From Chitinophagaceae bacterium (GTDB lineage Bacteria; Bacteroidota; Bacteroidia; Chitinophagales; Chitinophagaceae): 6,469 bases of DNA. Numbering within the stretch: position 1 is the stretch's first letter; each line of letters opens with the position of its first letter. The notes beneath the pieces are model-generated. The model did no database searches. It was not told the origin of the DNA and saw only the letters and a list, made by a program, of their open reading frames with translations. Positions 6,316 through 6,469 of this stretch are shown one piece after another. The position numbers and the translations under genes were made by a program. The stretch spans positions 1 to 6,469 of the forward strand of contig JAOQAL010000218.1 in the NCBI GenBank assembly GCA_025963615.1, given 5' to 3'.

Positions 6316-6469
6316 CTATCCAGCATGATGCGCCTGAACTATGACATTTCGAATGAACACCATTTTTTCTATCCCGGGAGCAGAAATTACAAAGGGGTAG
6401 AGATCCTGTAATCCCATACTCCGGTTTAAACTATTCATGGCAAAGCTGAGAGGTAGCCACCGGCTAAAT
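6316..6469 (-). CDS. Putative zinc-binding metallopeptidase, C-terminal 50 residues only
   Basis: On the minus strand a frame is open from the right edge (first full codon at 6468) to a TAG at 6318-6316, giving the last 50 residues of a gene that lies mostly outside the window. The peptide begins FSRWLPLSFAMNSLNRSMG, then LQDLYPFVISAPGIEKMVF. The WLPLTxAxNSLNRSMGxPDLYPF pattern followed by a xIEKLxF helix is, from memory, the C-terminal hallmark of the putative zinc-binding metallopeptidase family (zinc-ribbon plus Peptidase_Mx). The catalytic zinc motif and the N-terminal zinc ribbon of that family would be upstream of this fragment, so neither can be checked here. The last few residues (VIVQAHHAG) lie beyond the conserved block. 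The gene converges on the transglutaminase-like gene with 26 bp between stops and no clear terminator in that gap. Members of this peptidase family are recurrent companions of ATP-grasp/alpha-E/transglutaminase loci, as I recall, which fits. Confidence 0.82.
   Translation of the reverse strand, partial: FSRWLPLSFAMNSLNRSMGLQDLYPFVISAPGIEKMVFIRNVIVQAHHAG

Noticed and set aside
6292..6380. Inverted repeat ctcccgg / ccgggag as a terminator between the converging genes
   Set aside because: The right arm lies well inside the metallopeptidase coding sequence, the loop is 75 bases and no T run follows; probably chance.
6304..6411. Plus-strand small gene of 35 codons after the transglutaminase-like gene
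   Set aside because: It is the antisense mirror, in the same codon phase, of the minus-strand metallopeptidase C-terminus, which has recognisable family motifs.
6454..6466. Five-base hairpin tagcc-acc-ggcta at the right edge as part of an RNA gene
   Set aside because: It is short and lies in the coding sequence of the metallopeptidase fragment.

Overview
The window looks like chromosomal DNA from a member of the Bacteroidota, most plausibly a Chitinophagaceae-like lineage. The grounds are moderate G+C by eye, A/T-rich leaders with no visible Shine-Dalgarno sequence before any start, protein families in a combination familiar from that phylum, and an AGCT-rich palindromic intergenic repeat of a style I associate with it. 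The family-level placement is inference from these features only.

Left block (1-2594). Two genes read leftward: a MoxR-type AAA+ ATPase (882-1886) and, downstream of it, a DUF58 protein (1-723) cut by the left edge. An 84-bp A/T-rich divergent region separates the MoxR gene from a rightward gene for a DUF4159 protein (1971-2594). MoxR ATPases and DUF58 (von Willebrand-A-like) proteins are a standard chaperone/partner pair, and DUF4159 proteins recur in the same neighbourhoods. The MoxR gene must start at a non-ATG codon, and the 158-bp gap before the DUF58 gene holds a pair of 18-bp direct repeats.

Middle (2595-2831). The 237-bp gap is mostly a 163-bp composite repeat: two 76-bp-period tandem units framed by 32-bp inverted arms, followed by a T-rich tract. 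It is probably a dispersed palindromic element and may double as a terminator.

Right block (2832-6469). A two-gene operon encodes an 854-residue fusion of a circularly permuted ATP-grasp domain with an alpha-E helical domain, then, five bases later, a transglutaminase-like cysteine protease-fold protein with an intact Cys-His-Asp triad. Converging from the right edge is the last 50 codons of a leftward gene that matches the C-terminus of the putative zinc-binding metallopeptidase family. An ATP-grasp amidoligase, alpha-E, transglutaminase and peptidase together make up a widely distributed but biochemically uncharacterised system, proposed to attach and remove peptide or amino-acid tags in the cytoplasm. 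It is the most interesting content here. Its placement beside a MoxR/DUF58/DUF4159 set raises the possibility that the two modules act together, but the sequence alone does not prove this.
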